Part shown: positions 53,435 to 62,844 of the stretch, piece after piece
How the letters are laid out: the number at the start of each line of letters is the position of its first letter
Numbering within the stretch: position 1 is the stretch's first letter
NCBI GenBank assembly: GCA_947489665.1
Contig: CANLEH010000003.1
Span: 463,400-527,399, forward strand
DNA: 64,000 nucleotides
Direction of reading: 5' to 3'
Source of the DNA: an uncultured Roseicyclus sp.
GTDB taxonomy: Bacteria > Pseudomonadota > Alphaproteobacteria > Rhodobacterales > Rhodobacteraceae
Position numbers and translations under genes: made by a program
The notes under the pieces: generated by a model
Seen by the model: only the letters and a program-made list of their open reading frames with translations
Database searches by the model: none
What the model was told of the DNA's origin: nothing

Positions 53435-55030
53435 CTAGATGGCAGCGGCGCGCACATCTTCATCGATATGGGCGACGTATTGCGCAAAGTTGTCCGCAAA
53501 CATCTGCACCAGCATGGAGGCCTGTTTGTCATAAGCCGCCCCGTCGGCCCACGTGCCGCGCGGATCGAGCAGATCATCCTCGCAGCCCGGGCAGGTGGTT
53601 GGAACCTCGAACCCAAAATGCGGATCCTTGCGGAATTTGCCGCGGTTGAGCGTGCCGTCGAGCGCCGCGGTCAACAAAGCGCGCGTGGCTTTGATGGGCA
53701 TGCGATTGCCGGTGCCAAAGGCGCCGCCGGTCCAGCCCGTGTTCACCAGCCAGCAGGTGGCCCCGTGTTCTGCGATCTTCTCGCGCAGCAGGTCACCGTA
53801 AACCTCCGGGCGGCGCGGCATGAAGGGCGCGCCGAAGCAGGTGGAGAAGGTCGGCGTAGGCTCCGTCACGCCACGCTCCGTCCCCGCAACCTTGGCCGTG
53901 AAGCCGCTGAGGAAGTGGTACATGGCCTGCGCCGGGGTCAGCCGTGCGATCGGGGGCAGAACGCCGAAGGCATCGCAGGTGAGCATGACGATGTTCTTGG
54001 GATGGCCCGCGACGCCGGTGTCCGACGCGTTGGAGATCATGTCGAGCGGGTAAGCGCAGCGCATATTCGCGGTCAGGCTGTCGTCGTCGAAGTCCAGCTC
54101 AAGCGTGTCTTCGTCGTAGACCATGTTTTCGATCACGGTGCCGAACTTCTGGGTGGTGGCGTAGATCTCTGGCTCGGCCTCTTCGCGCAGGTTGATCGTC
54201 TTGGCATAGCAACCGCCTTCGAAGTTGAAGGTGCCGTTGTCGGACCAGCCGTGTTCATCATCGCCGATCAGCGTGCGGGATGGATCAGCGGAAAGGGTTG
54301 TCTTGCCGGTGCCACTAAGGCCGAAGAACACGGCGGCATCATCCGGGTCGCCAATGGCGTGGTTGGCGGAGCAATGCATCGCCATCACGCCTTTTTCGGG
54401 CAGCATGTAGTTTAGCAGGGTGAAGACAGATTTCTTGTTCTCACCCGCATATTCCGTGTTGCCGATCAGGATCAGCTTCTTCTCGAAATTCAGCGCTATC
54501 ACCGTCTCCGACCGGCAGCCGTGCCGCGCGGGGTCTGCCTTGAAGGTTGGGCAGTTGATGATGGTGAACTCTGGCACGAAGCTCGCCAGTTCCTCTGCAT
54601 CGGGGCGGCGCAGCAGATGGCGGATAAAGAGGTTGTGCCACGCAAGCTCGCTGATCACACGCACATCAAGGCGATGTTCGGGATCGGCACCTGCGTAGAG
54701 GTCCTGCACGTAGTAGTCGTTGCCCTTCATATGCTCCAGCATATCGGCGTGGAGCAGATCGAACGCCTCAGGCGCCATGGGCGCGTTGTTGTCCCACCAG
54801 ATATGGTCTTCGACCGCGGGGGTGCGCACGACGAATTTGTCGTTGGGGGAGCGTCCGGTGAACTGTCCGGTAGAGACAAGGAAGGTGCCGCCCTTGCCGA
54901 TGCGCCCTTCGCCACGCTCGACCGCGGCCTGCATCAACGCGGGTTCCAGCAGGTTATAATAGACCGATCCGAGCCCCGTAATGCCTTGTTGATCAAGCGT
55001 GTGTGCGGGGTTCACGCGTCCATTGGTCAT
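53435..55030 (-). CDS. pckA: Phosphoenolpyruvate carboxykinase (ATP)
   Basis: 531 aa. Converts oxaloacetate to PEP, the first step of gluconeogenesis and an exit from C4 metabolism. Seen: kinase-1a loop [11 protein letters not shown] (237-247), [25 protein letters not shown], and the C-terminal [14 protein letters not shown] at 55030. Divergent from chvI with 369 bp between; in Agrobacterium pckA expression depends on ChvI and the same arrangement exists. Confidence 0.96.
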   Translation of the reverse strand: MTNGRVNPAHTLDQQGITGLGSVYYNLLEPALMQAAVERGEGRIGKGGTFLVSTGQFTGRSPNDKFVVRTPAVEDHIWWDNNAPMAPEAFDLLHADMLEHMKGNDYYVQDLYAGADPEHRLDVRVISELAWHNLFIRHLLRRPDAEELASFVPEFTIINCPTFKADPARHGCRSETVIALNFEKKLILIGNTEYAGENKKSVFTLLNYMLPEKGVMAMHCSANHAIGDPDDAAVFFGLSGTGKTTLSADPSRTLIGDDEHGWSDNGTFNFEGGCYAKTINLREEAEPEIYATTQKFGTVIENMVYDEDTLELDFDDDSLTANMRCAYPLDMISNASDTGVAGHPKNIVMLTCDAFGVLPPIARLTPAQAMYHFLSGFTAKVAGTERGVTEPTPTFSTCFGAPFMPRRPEVYGDLLREKIAEHGATCWLVNTGWTGGAFGTGNRMPIKATRALLTAALDGTLNRGKFRKDPHFGFEVPTTCPGCEDDLLDPRGTWADGAAYDKQASMLVQMFADNFAQYVAHIDEDVRAAAI

Positions 55031-55399
55031 GGCTGGAATGCTCCTGAAGGGCTGAGTATCGCCCGGTCCTTTATGCTGGCGGCGCAGAATTGCACTGCCT
55101 GCTCCGAGCTATAACATGACGTTTTTCGGCCTGAACAGGACGCGACCGCACAGTTAGCGCAACCATTAGCGCAATCAGTGCGAAATAAAGTTGCGCGCGG
55201 AGCACGTTCGCCGAAATTGCTGTTTTCCTGCGCAAATGCCCTCGAACCAGCCATGCCTTCACCCGGCATTAACGCAAAATGGCCACACTTCCGGCGTGCT
55301 GGTGAGTCGCGCGGGAGATTTCCGATTGATTCTCAAGCGCGAAAACTGGAAGCTGCCCGAAAAAATAATGTACCGAGCAGTAATCGAGGACATGAAAGT
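55031..55399. promoter_or_regulatory. 369-bp divergent pckA/chvI intergenic region
   Basis: Holds both promoters. A direct repeat TTAGCGCAA (55154-55162) TTAGCGCAA (55166-55174) has a 12-bp period and is followed by CAGTGCGAA. For pckA (minus strand) TTCAGG ... TATAGC with a 16-nt gap around 55109-55136 is a possible promoter. A frame continuous with chvI is open from 55178 but has no support as coding. Confidence 0.45.
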
Positions 55400-56101
55400 A
55401 TGGCCCGCATCGCACTTGTCGATGACGACAGGAACATCCTGACGTCTGTGTCGATGACCCTTGAGGCAGAGGGTTTTGACGTAGAAACTTATAATGATGG
55501 GCAGTCCGCGCTGGACGCCTTCAACCGCAAATTGCCGGATCTGGGTGTCTTCGACATCAAGATGCCGCGCATGGATGGCATGGATCTACTCCAGCGCCTG
55601 CGCCAGAAATCCCAGATGCCCGTGATCTTCCTGACGTCGAAAGACGACGAGATTGACGAGCTTATGGGCCTGCGCATGGGGGCGGATGACTATGTGAAAA
55701 AGCCGTTCTCGCAGCGTCTGCTGGTCGAACGCATCCGCTCGATCCTGCGCCGCCAGGACGCGATCGCGTCTGATGCGACCGGCGCACCGGAGGAAAGCAC
55801 GGTGCTGGACCGCGGCGATCTTCAGATGGATCCACTGCGCCACGCCGTAAGCTGGAAGGGCCGGGACGTCACGCTGACGGTCACCGAGTTCCTGCTGCTT
55901 CAGGCGCTGGCGCAACGGCCCGGTTTCGTGAAGTCGCGCGATCAGTTGATGGACGTTGCTTATGATGAGCAGGTCTATGTCGATGACCGTACGATCGACA
56001 GCCACATCAAACGCCTGCGCAAGAAGATGCGATCGGTCGATGATGAGTTCTCTGCGATCGAGACACTCTACGGCATTGGCTACCGCTACAACGAAGAATA
56101 A
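55400..56101 (+). CDS. chvI: Response regulator ChvI
   Basis: 233 aa OmpR/PhoB type. Receiver with acidic pocket D8-D10 and phospho-acceptor D52 ([10 protein letters not shown]), then winged helix ending IKRLRKKMR ... [13 protein letters not shown] 55400 follows ATCGAGGACATG; the in-frame upstream extension is not receiver-like. Pairs with chvG 12 bp downstream. In alphaproteobacteria ChvGI senses acidic or envelope conditions and controls central metabolism. Confidence 0.93.
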   Translation: MARIALVDDDRNILTSVSMTLEAEGFDVETYNDGQSALDAFNRKLPDLGVFDIKMPRMDGMDLLQRLRQKSQMPVIFLTSKDDEIDELMGLRMGADDYVKKPFSQRLLVERIRSILRRQDAIASDATGAPEESTVLDRGDLQMDPLRHAVSWKGRDVTLTVTEFLLLQALAQRPGFVKSRDQLMDVAYDEQVYVDDRTIDSHIKRLRKKMRSVDDEFSAIETLYGIGYRYNEE

Positions 56102-56113
56102 GGGGCGCATCCC

Positions 56114-57835
56114 GTGCCAGCCGACGTCTCGATGACCAACCGCCGCGCCGCAGAGCGGGCGGACATTGTGTTGGGTGAGGATTGGGATCGCCCCCAGGCG
56201 AACCTGGAGAGCGAACTTAGGGCCGCGCGGGCGCGCAGGTCGCTGATTTCGCTCAACTCCTCGCCGCTTGCGCGCAAGATCATCCTGTTCAACCTGCTTG
56301 CGATCCTGATCCTCGGGATCGGGTTCATGTGGCTCAACCCGTTCCGCGACTCCCTGGTGGCGCAGCGGGAACGGGCGCTTGCCGTGGAAGCCCAGTTGAT
56401 TGCGGATGTGTTCGAGGCAAATCTGCCCCAGGCCGCACCGGCCAACCTTGTGACCGGTGATGGCGTTGATGCAGAGGCTGTCTTATCTCGGATCGGTCTG
56501 ACCGAAGGGGTCGATATTTTCGTCTTTGCGGCGGATGGCACGCTTGTGACGTCGACTCAGGAAGTCGGCCGCAGCGTTGCACGCCCGGTGCGTGGGCTGG
56601 CGCCGCAGGCGGGCGAGACCCTGCTGATCACTGATTTCCTGAATTCGATCTGGAACGGATTGTCCGGCATTCTGGGGCGTACCGAATCCACCGCCTTGCC
56701 CGCCGGGCCAGAGGCGCATGTGGCTATGGTGGAAGCCGCCCTTGGCGGCGCGACCATCCTGCAACGCGGCGAAGACGCGACCGGCACCTTGTTTGCAGCG
56801 GCCACACCCATTGACGGCGCGACCGGTCCCTTGGGCGTTTTGGTTGTGACGACGGCTGCCGGGGAAATCGACCAGCTTGTGCGCGTCAATCAGGAACAGG
56901 CCATGCAGGTCTTCGTTGTCGCGTTGATCGTGTCGATTGCCTTGTCGTTGGTGTTGGCGTCGACCATTGCCAATCCGCTCGCTGATCTTTCAGCAGCGGC
57001 TGAGCTTGGGCGCGACAAGAATGCGCGCAAGATGTCGCCCACGCGCGTCCGCATCCCCGACCTGACTGGGCGGCCGGATGAGATTGGCCGCCTATCGGGC
57101 GCGCTCAGGGGCATGGTTGCCGCGCTTTACGATCGGATCGACAGCAACGAACAGTTCGCGGCCGATGTAAGCCACGAAATCAAGAACCCGCTGGCCTCCT
57201 TGCGATCAGCGGTCGGCACGTTGAACGTCGCGCGAACGGATGAACAGCGCGCGCGGCTTGTGGAAGTGATCGAACATGACGTGCAGCGGCTGGACCGTCT
57301 GGTCAGCGATATCTCCAACGCCTCGCGCCTCGACTCGGAACTGGTGAAGGAAGAGGAAGAGGAATTCGACCTCGTCCGCACACTCGACAATATCAGCCAT
57401 TACCACTCGGAAGAAGCTGCGAAGAAGGGCGTCGAGTTCATCACTGACCTGCCGGATCGCTCCATCAGCATTGCTGGTCTGGAAGGGCGCCTGGCGCAGG
57501 TCTTCGTGAACCTCATCGGCAATGCGATTTCTTTCTGTGACGAAGGTGATGCGGTACGCCTGTGGACCCGACAGCGCGAAAATCGCGTGCTGATCGTGGT
57601 CGAAGATACAGGCCCAGGCATCCCGGAAGAGGCGCTGACAAAGGTGTTCAATCGCTTCTATTCGGAGCGCCCCGTGCAGCAGTTTGGCAACCATTCCGGC
57701 CTCGGCCTCGCCATTTCCAAGCAGATTGTGGAGGCCCATGGCGGCGTGATCTGGGCCGAGAATATCCGCCCGACCGAGGCGGATGTGACCTCCGAGCCGC
57801 TCGGCGCACGCTTTGTTGTCGGCCTGCCGATCTAA
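56114..57835 (+). CDS. chvG: Sensor histidine kinase ChvG
   Basis: 573 aa. Cytoplasmic N-terminal 55 residues, TM1 (about 56-75), periplasmic sensor (76-262), TM2 (about 266-286), HAMP (about 285-340), HisKA with phospho-acceptor H354 in SHEIKNPLAS, and HATPase (about 460-573) with FVNLIGNAISFC, DTGPGIPEE and SGLGLAISKQIVEAH. GTG at 56114. In Rhizobiales the periplasmic ExoR inhibits the ChvG orthologue; no exoR is present here. Confidence 0.94.
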   Translation: MPADVSMTNRRAAERADIVLGEDWDRPQANLESELRAARARRSLISLNSSPLARKIILFNLLAILILGIGFMWLNPFRDSLVAQRERALAVEAQLIADVFEANLPQAAPANLVTGDGVDAEAVLSRIGLTEGVDIFVFAADGTLVTSTQEVGRSVARPVRGLAPQAGETLLITDFLNSIWNGLSGILGRTESTALPAGPEAHVAMVEAALGGATILQRGEDATGTLFAAATPIDGATGPLGVLVVTTAAGEIDQLVRVNQEQAMQVFVVALIVSIALSLVLASTIANPLADLSAAAELGRDKNARKMSPTRVRIPDLTGRPDEIGRLSGALRGMVAALYDRIDSNEQFAADVSHEIKNPLASLRSAVGTLNVARTDEQRARLVEVIEHDVQRLDRLVSDISNASRLDSELVKEEEEEFDLVRTLDNISHYHSEEAAKKGVEFITDLPDRSISIAGLEGRLAQVFVNLIGNAISFCDEGDAVRLWTRQRENRVLIVVEDTGPGIPEEALTKVFNRFYSERPVQQFGNHSGLGLAISKQIVEAHGGVIWAENIRPTEADVTSEPLGARFVVGLPI

Positions 57836-57838
57836 GGT

Positions 57839-58297
57839 GTGGTTATAGTCGAACCACTAGATCCCTGGATAGCCGCACGCGACAGCGAGGATCTGTATTT
57901 CAACGCAAGCGCCGTTGCCTATCAGGGCCGCGGCGTTTTGCTTTTGGGCCCTTCCGGCAGCGGCAAGTCTTCTGTTGCGCTTGGTCTTCTGGCCTTCGGG
58001 GCCGAGCTGATCTGCGACGACGGAATATGGCTCCGGGCCGGATTGCTCACGCCACCGCAGGGCGCCCCAAACCTGATCGAGGCACGAGGGATTGGGCTTT
58101 TGAACACAGGCCCGCTTTGCCCTTCGGCCCCGTTGTCGCTTGTGGTGGAACTTGGTCAGACCGAGGGCCAACGGCTTCCGCCGCGACGGTTCGTCGCCGT
58201 AGATGACGAAAAAGTTCCGTTGATCCGGGCAGAACACGGCCCCACCCTTGAAACAGCGATCCTGCAAGTGCTGCGTCATGGACGCGGCAATTATTGA
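57839..58297 (+). CDS. hprK: HPr kinase/phosphorylase (short alphaproteobacterial form)
   Basis: 152 aa, about half of the Gram-positive enzyme, kinase domain only. Walker A LGPSGSGKSSVAL (37-45), acidic CDDGIW segment, EARGIGLLN (HPrK/P signature) and FVAVDDEKVPL. Phosphorylates HPr on a serine. Target HPr is three genes downstream. GTG 57839 starts 3 bp after chvG. Confidence 0.92.
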   Translation: MVIVEPLDPWIAARDSEDLYFNASAVAYQGRGVLLLGPSGSGKSSVALGLLAFGAELICDDGIWLRAGLLTPPQGAPNLIEARGIGLLNTGPLCPSAPLSLVVELGQTEGQRLPPRRFVAVDDEKVPLIRAEHGPTLETAILQVLRHGRGNY

Positions 58298-58311
58298 CCT
58301 GAAAGCCACGA

Positions 58312-59229
58312 ATGCCCGGCCCATCCGCCCATGTCGTCATTGTCACCGGCCCATCTGGCGCCGGACGGAGCACCGCGATCAATGCGTTGGAGGATTTGGG
58401 TTTTGAGGCGATCGACAATTTGCCGCTACGCCTGTTGCCCCGCCTCTTGAAGGGCACGCCGCCAGATCGCCCGCTGGCCCTTGGCATTGATCCACGTACG
58501 AGGGATTTCGGGGCAGAGGAATTGCTGCGGGCTTATGACGGATTGCGCGCTGATGCGGCCTATACCGTCGATCTGATCTACCTTGATTGCGAACCCGGCA
58601 CGCTCTTGCGCCGCTATTCCGAGACGCGGCGCCGGCATCCGCTGGCCCCAGATGCGGACCCGGCAGACGGAATTGCGCTTGAACGTCAGATGCTCGCCCC
58701 ATTGCGCGACCGCGCGGACGTTCTGATCGATACGACGAGCCTGAGCGTTCATGACACCCGCCTCCGGATCGAGCATGTATTCGCCCCGGGCAGCGGCGCG
58801 CGCATGGCGATACAGTTGACCTCGTTCTCGTACCGGCGCGGGGTGCCCCAAGCCGCTGACATGGTGTTTGACTGCCGCTTCCTGCGAAATCCGCACTGGG
58901 ATGCAACCCTGCGTCCGAAGGATGGCCGCGACGACGCGGTGCGTGCGTATATCGCAGAAGATGACCGTTTCGCGCCGTTCCGCGATCAAGTCATGGGGAT
59001 GCTCGACCTGCTTTTGCCGGCCTTCAAGGAAGAGGGGAAGAGCCACCTGACCGTCGCCTTCGGGTGCACGGGCGGCAAGCATCGGTCCGTTGCGATGACC
59101 GAGATAAGCGGCCAGGCGCTTGCGGAACAAGGCTGGCAGGTGTCTATACGGCACCGAGATGTAGAGAACGATCGGATTCGCGCTGACAGCAGCACCGCGA
59201 TCAAACCGGGAGAGGCTGCCAAACCGTGA
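58312..59229 (+). CDS. rapZ: RNase adapter / nucleotide-binding protein RapZ
   Basis: 305 aa. P-loop GPSGAGRST (13-21), then GFEAIDNLP, and the C-terminal phosphofructokinase-like domain ending in FGCTGGKHRSVAM. In E. coli RapZ controls glmS via RNase E; in alphaproteobacteria its role is less clear. The C-terminal GTGA overlaps the EIIA gene. Confidence 0.93.
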   Translation: MPGPSAHVVIVTGPSGAGRSTAINALEDLGFEAIDNLPLRLLPRLLKGTPPDRPLALGIDPRTRDFGAEELLRAYDGLRADAAYTVDLIYLDCEPGTLLRRYSETRRRHPLAPDADPADGIALERQMLAPLRDRADVLIDTTSLSVHDTRLRIEHVFAPGSGARMAIQLTSFSYRRGVPQAADMVFDCRFLRNPHWDATLRPKDGRDDAVRAYIAEDDRFAPFRDQVMGMLDLLLPAFKEEGKSHLTVAFGCTGGKHRSVAMTEISGQALAEQGWQVSIRHRDVENDRIRADSSTAIKPGEAAKP

Positions 59230-59618
59230 TTGGCGTCGTCATCGTTGCCCATGGTGGCCTAGCGAAAGAGCTGAAACGCGCAACCGAACATGTTGTGGGT
59301 GCACAACATGCCATGGTTGCCATCTCCATCGGCCCTGAAGATGACCGAACGGCACGCACGCGCGAGATTTGCGATGCCGCGGATTCCGTGGATCAGGGCG
59401 ATGGCGTGGTCGTTGTGACGGACATGTACGGTGGCAGCCCATCGAACCTGTCCTTGCGCGCCTGCCGGCCTGCAAACCGCAAGATCCTGACCGGTATGAA
59501 CCTGCCTATGCTGGTCAAACTGGCCAAATCGCGGCAATTGCCGGTGGACGAGGCTGTCAGCCGCGCCGCGGAAGCGGGCCGGCGCTACATCAACAGCTTC
59601 GATGGCGCACCCGAATAG
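59226..59618 (+). CDS. PTS EIIA, mannose-type (regulatory)
   Basis: 130 aa. IIA-Man fold with phosphorylated H9 in VVIVAHGGLAKEL, DMYGGSPSNLS and NLPMLVKLAKSR. Not fused to a transporter and with no IIB/IIC nearby, so regulatory. GTG 59226 overlaps rapZ. Accepts phosphate from HPr. Confidence 0.92.
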   Translation: MIGVVIVAHGGLAKELKRATEHVVGAQHAMVAISIGPEDDRTARTREICDAADSVDQGDGVVVVTDMYGGSPSNLSLRACRPANRKILTGMNLPMLVKLAKSRQLPVDEAVSRAAEAGRRYINSFDGAPE

Positions 59619-59633
59619 GAATAATGTGACTTC

Positions 59634-59921
59634 ATGAGCGACAGCGCCACTACCGCCACCCGGACCCTGGAGATCGTGAACACCAAGGGATTGCACGCGC
59701 GTGCGTCCGCCCGTTTCGTGGAAGTTGTAGAAGATCACAATGCCACTGCCGAGGTCCGAAAGGATGGGCTAAGCGCCGCCGGGGATAGCATTATGGGCCT
59801 TTTAATGTTGGCAGCATCCAAGGGAACCTTTATTGAAGTCGAAACCATTGGGGCCGAGGCAAACGCCTTGGCAGACGCTTTGGAAGCTCTGGTCGCCGAC
59901 CGGTTCGGCGAAGACAGCTGA
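59634..59921 (+). CDS. ptsH: Phosphocarrier protein HPr
   Basis: 95 aa. H21 in KGLHARASARF is the EI/EIIA phosphate carrier; S52 (GDSIMGLLML) is the HPr kinase target site. No EI gene (ptsP/ptsI) in this window. Confidence 0.95.
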   Translation: MSDSATTATRTLEIVNTKGLHARASARFVEVVEDHNATAEVRKDGLSAAGDSIMGLLMLAASKGTFIEVETIGAEANALADALEALVADRFGEDS

Positions 59922-59978
59922 TGAAATCGGCGCTTGGCCGCACGGTTTGATCGGGCAGTTTGGAAGGGACAAGAGCAG

Positions 59979-60875
59979 TTGACGGATTTGGGTTCCCGAA
60001 ACATTTCGGCACCTGCGCCGACCAGGACCCCTGGGCCGGACGGAACCTATGACCGCCGGTCTCTGACCTATTCGAATTCCTTTCCCAATCCGTTTGTGCG
60101 CTTCACGATCAGAGCCATCGAGTGGATGACCGGGAAGATCACCATCATCAACCGGGTCCGCAAATTCGAAAGCCTGGGTGAGTTCAAGGGCCAGGCGTTC
60201 TGGCCTGCGACCATGAAGGTGATGGGCATCGAATTGCAGACGCCGGAACACCAGCTGGCGCGCATCCCCGAAGAGGGCCCCGTGGTTTTCGTCGCCAACC
60301 ATCCCCACGGTCTGGTCGATGGGATGATCCTGGCAGACCTGATTGGGCGCCGCCGCAATGACTACCGCATCCTGACCCGGGCTTTGCTGACCGGGATCGA
60401 CGAATCTGCGTCGAGCTACATGATCTCCGTTCCCTTCCCGCACGAAGCGGATGCGCAGCAAAAGATGCTGGATATGCGCGCGCAGGCCATGGCGCATTTG
60501 AAGGAAAACGGTCTGATTGCCCTGTTCCCTTCGGGTGCCGTCGCTGCCTCGGACAGGATGATGGGGCAGCCTATTGAAGGTGAATGGAATGTATTCACCG
60601 CCAAGATGATCCGAACCTCAGGCGCGACAATCGTTCCGTGTTTCTTCACGGGGCAGAACAGCCGCGCCTACCAGATCGCCAATCGCATCAGCCCGGTGAT
60701 CCGCCAGGGCCTTTTGATCCATGAGGTTGTGCGCAGCTTTGACAAGCCGCAAGCTCCGATCATCGGCAATCCGATCACCCCGGATGAGTGGCAAGATCGG
60801 ATTGGCAAGCCGCGCGAGTTCATGGCTTGGCTGCGCGAGCGCACGCTTTCACTCCGCGACAACCCCGACCAATAG
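59979..60875 (+). CDS. Lysophospholipid/glycerolipid acyltransferase family protein
   Basis: 298 aa. HX4D motif as NHPHGLVDGMIL (family variant), and FPSGAVAASDRMMG as the second motif. Differs from PlsC (0.4 kb) and is the type often found downstream of ptsH in roseobacters. Acyl acceptor unknown. Start TTG 59979 is supported by GGAAGGGA; in-frame TTG 59934 is the alternative; no ATG fits. Convergent with hbd. Confidence 0.8.
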   Translation: MTDLGSRNISAPAPTRTPGPDGTYDRRSLTYSNSFPNPFVRFTIRAIEWMTGKITIINRVRKFESLGEFKGQAFWPATMKVMGIELQTPEHQLARIPEEGPVVFVANHPHGLVDGMILADLIGRRRNDYRILTRALLTGIDESASSYMISVPFPHEADAQQKMLDMRAQAMAHLKENGLIALFPSGAVAASDRMMGQPIEGEWNVFTAKMIRTSGATIVPCFFTGQNSRAYQIANRISPVIRQGLLIHEVVRSFDKPQAPIIGNPITPDEWQDRIGKPREFMAWLRERTLSLRDNPDQ

Positions 60876-60882
60876 GCCTAGT

Positions 60883-61758
60883 TCAGCGCGTCGGAACCGG
60901 GCTGTCCCCACGGTAGTCGTAGAATCCGCGTTGCGTTTTGCGGCCCAACCAACCGGCCTCCACATACTTGGTCAGAAGTGGGCAGGGCCTGTACTTGGTG
61001 TCAGCCAGGCCGTCATGCAGGACATTCATGATCGCAAGGCAGGTGTCCAATCCGATGAAATCCGCCAGTTCAAGCGGGCCCATGGGATGGTTGGTTCCCA
61101 GTTTCATCGCCATGTCGATTGAAGTGACGTTTCCGACCCCTTCGTAGAGCGTATAGACCGCCTCGTTGATCATCGGCATGAGGATGCGGTTCACGATAAA
61201 TGCCGGAAAGTCCTCGGCCGTGGCCGCGGTTTTGCCGATCGCATCCACCACAGATTTACATGCCTTGAAGGTCTCTTCGTCGGTCGCGATGCCGCGGATC
61301 AATTCCACAAGCTGCATCACGGGAACCGGATTCATGAAGTGGAACCCCATGAACTTTTCGGGCCGGTCCGTGCGGCTCGCCAGCCGCGTGATGGAAATCG
61401 AAGAGGTATTCGATGTCAGGATCGTGTTCGGCTTCAGGTGCGGCAGAAGATCCTCGAAAATCGCTTGTTTGACGGTCTCCCTCTCAGTCGCGGCCTCGAT
61501 GATCAGATCGGTCGGCCCCACCTCCGCCAGTTGCAGCGTCGTCCGGATGCGGCCCATGGCGGCATCTTTCTCGGCGGCTGCGATTTTCTCGCGGCTGACT
61601 TGCCGTTCAAGGTTTTTGTCGATCAGCGCCGTGGCCGCATTCAGCGCATCCTGGCTGACGTCCGACAGGATCACATCATATCCGGCCAACGCGCAGACAT
61701 GCGCGATCCCGTTGCCCATCTGTCCAGCGCCGACAATTCCGATGCTTTGGATGCCCAT
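60883..61758 (-). CDS. hbd: 3-hydroxybutyryl-CoA dehydrogenase
   Basis: 291 aa. NAD(P)-binding GAGQMGNGIAHVCALAGYDV; catalytic His in MGFHFMNPVPVMQLVE; Glu relay in the LELADFIGLDT region. Oxidises (S)-3-hydroxybutyryl-CoA. ATG 61758 has AAAGGGG upstream; the open frame to 61884 extends into a GC-rich leader. Fits the acyl-CoA theme with etfAB next. Confidence 0.93.
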   Translation of the reverse strand: MGIQSIGIVGAGQMGNGIAHVCALAGYDVILSDVSQDALNAATALIDKNLERQVSREKIAAAEKDAAMGRIRTTLQLAEVGPTDLIIEAATERETVKQAIFEDLLPHLKPNTILTSNTSSISITRLASRTDRPEKFMGFHFMNPVPVMQLVELIRGIATDEETFKACKSVVDAIGKTAATAEDFPAFIVNRILMPMINEAVYTLYEGVGNVTSIDMAMKLGTNHPMGPLELADFIGLDTCLAIMNVLHDGLADTKYRPCPLLTKYVEAGWLGRKTQRGFYDYRGDSPVPTR

Positions 61759-61964
61759 GACTGGCCCCTTTGTGTTCCCGTGCGTCAGGCGCAGACTATG
61801 CGTGCCGGGCGGGTAAGGACAAGCCGTCTCGGATGCGCATATCCGCACGCCAGATCGCTCCGAATTTCCTAAAATAATAATCAATACAATGGGTTAGGGA
61901 AGTATCAACGATTGTGGGCCAAATCTATCTGCGGGTGAGTCTCCTATGAGTCGGAGCGAGAGTG
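61759..61964. promoter_or_regulatory. Divergent intergenic region hbd / DUF6473-like gene
   Basis: 206 bp. An AT-rich stretch around 61868-61890 (CCTAAAATAATAATCAATAC) is unlike its GC-rich neighbours and is the likeliest promoter core. No operator pair could be picked. Confidence 0.35.
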
Positions 61965-62777
61965 ATGAGCATTGAACAACGAGGGCGGATGCCCCTCGAC
62001 TATAACCCTGTGGTCCTACCGGGGTCGGTCCTGCGATTTCGCGGGCCTTTGGAAGCGGATCGGCAGCCGTCGATCGTCTGCATCGGCGGGTCTGAAACCT
62101 TTGGCCGCTTCATCGATGCGCCCTTTCCGGCGCAGCTGAACGAACATCGTGACCAACCGGTCCTGAACCTTGGCGTCATGAATGCGGGTCTGGATGTATT
62201 GATGACGGATCATGCAATCCTTGGCGCTCTGGACGCTGCCGATGCCGTGATCCTGCAGATCATTTCAGCACATAACATGTCGAACCGGTTTTACACGGTG
62301 CATCCCCGCCGCAATGACAGGTTCCTGACGGCCAGTACCATGCTGCGGACGATCTATCCGCAGGTTGATTTCACCGAGTTCAACTTTACCCGTCACATGC
62401 TGACGCAGTTGCACGACCTGTCCGCTGACCGGTTCGAGATCATTCGTACTGAGTTGGAGGCGGCGTGGACCGCGCGCATGATCCGCTTTCTCAAGCATAT
62501 TGCGGCCCCGGTCCATTTGCTGTGGTTGTCGAACCGCGCGCCCGATACTGGGGCAAGCGGCGATATGTCGACCGACCCCCTGTTTGTGACGACCGACATG
62601 TTGAACCAGGTCGCCCGGCACGCCACCAGTCTGACGGTTGTGACGCCAGATGGAGTTGAGGCATCTGACACGCTTCAAGGGAAGTATTTTGGCCCGAAAG
62701 ACGAAGCCGCCGCGCGGCTGTTGCCGGGGCCGAAACTGCATGCACTCGCGACGGAAGAGCTTCTGCGAAAGCTCTGA
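61965..62777 (+). CDS. DUF6473-like protein
   Basis: 270 aa. Begins GRMPLDYNP, then SVLRFRGP, VCIGGSETFGRF and NLGVMNAGLDV, a pattern I recall from DUF6473. The GGSETFG segment looks like a GDSL/SGNH-hydrolase nucleophile block. Function unknown. ATG 61965 has GGAG 8 nt upstream; GTG 61962 is adjacent and possible. Convergent with etfA across a terminator. Confidence 0.65.
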   Translation: MSIEQRGRMPLDYNPVVLPGSVLRFRGPLEADRQPSIVCIGGSETFGRFIDAPFPAQLNEHRDQPVLNLGVMNAGLDVLMTDHAILGALDAADAVILQIISAHNMSNRFYTVHPRRNDRFLTASTMLRTIYPQVDFTEFNFTRHMLTQLHDLSADRFEIIRTELEAAWTARMIRFLKHIAAPVHLLWLSNRAPDTGASGDMSTDPLFVTTDMLNQVARHATSLTVVTPDGVEASDTLQGKYFGPKDEAAARLLPGPKLHALATEELLRKL

Positions 62778-62789
62778 TCGCACACGAAA

Positions 62790-62821
62790 AAGCCCCGCGC
62801 CGGACAGACCGGGCGGGGCTT
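62790..62821 (-). terminator. Intrinsic terminator between DUF6473-like gene and etfA
   Basis: Stem AAGCCCCGC (62790-62798) / GCGGGGCTT (62813-62821), preceded by A5 on the plus strand, so it ends etfA (minus strand) with TTTTT. Weaker in the plus direction. Confidence 0.8.
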
Positions 62822-62844
62822 CACGACAATCTAGACGTCTCTGA

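Noticed and set aside
55178-55399. 74-residue extension of ChvI
   Set aside because: Not receiver-like; the receiver begins at the chosen ATG. The region is a promoter.
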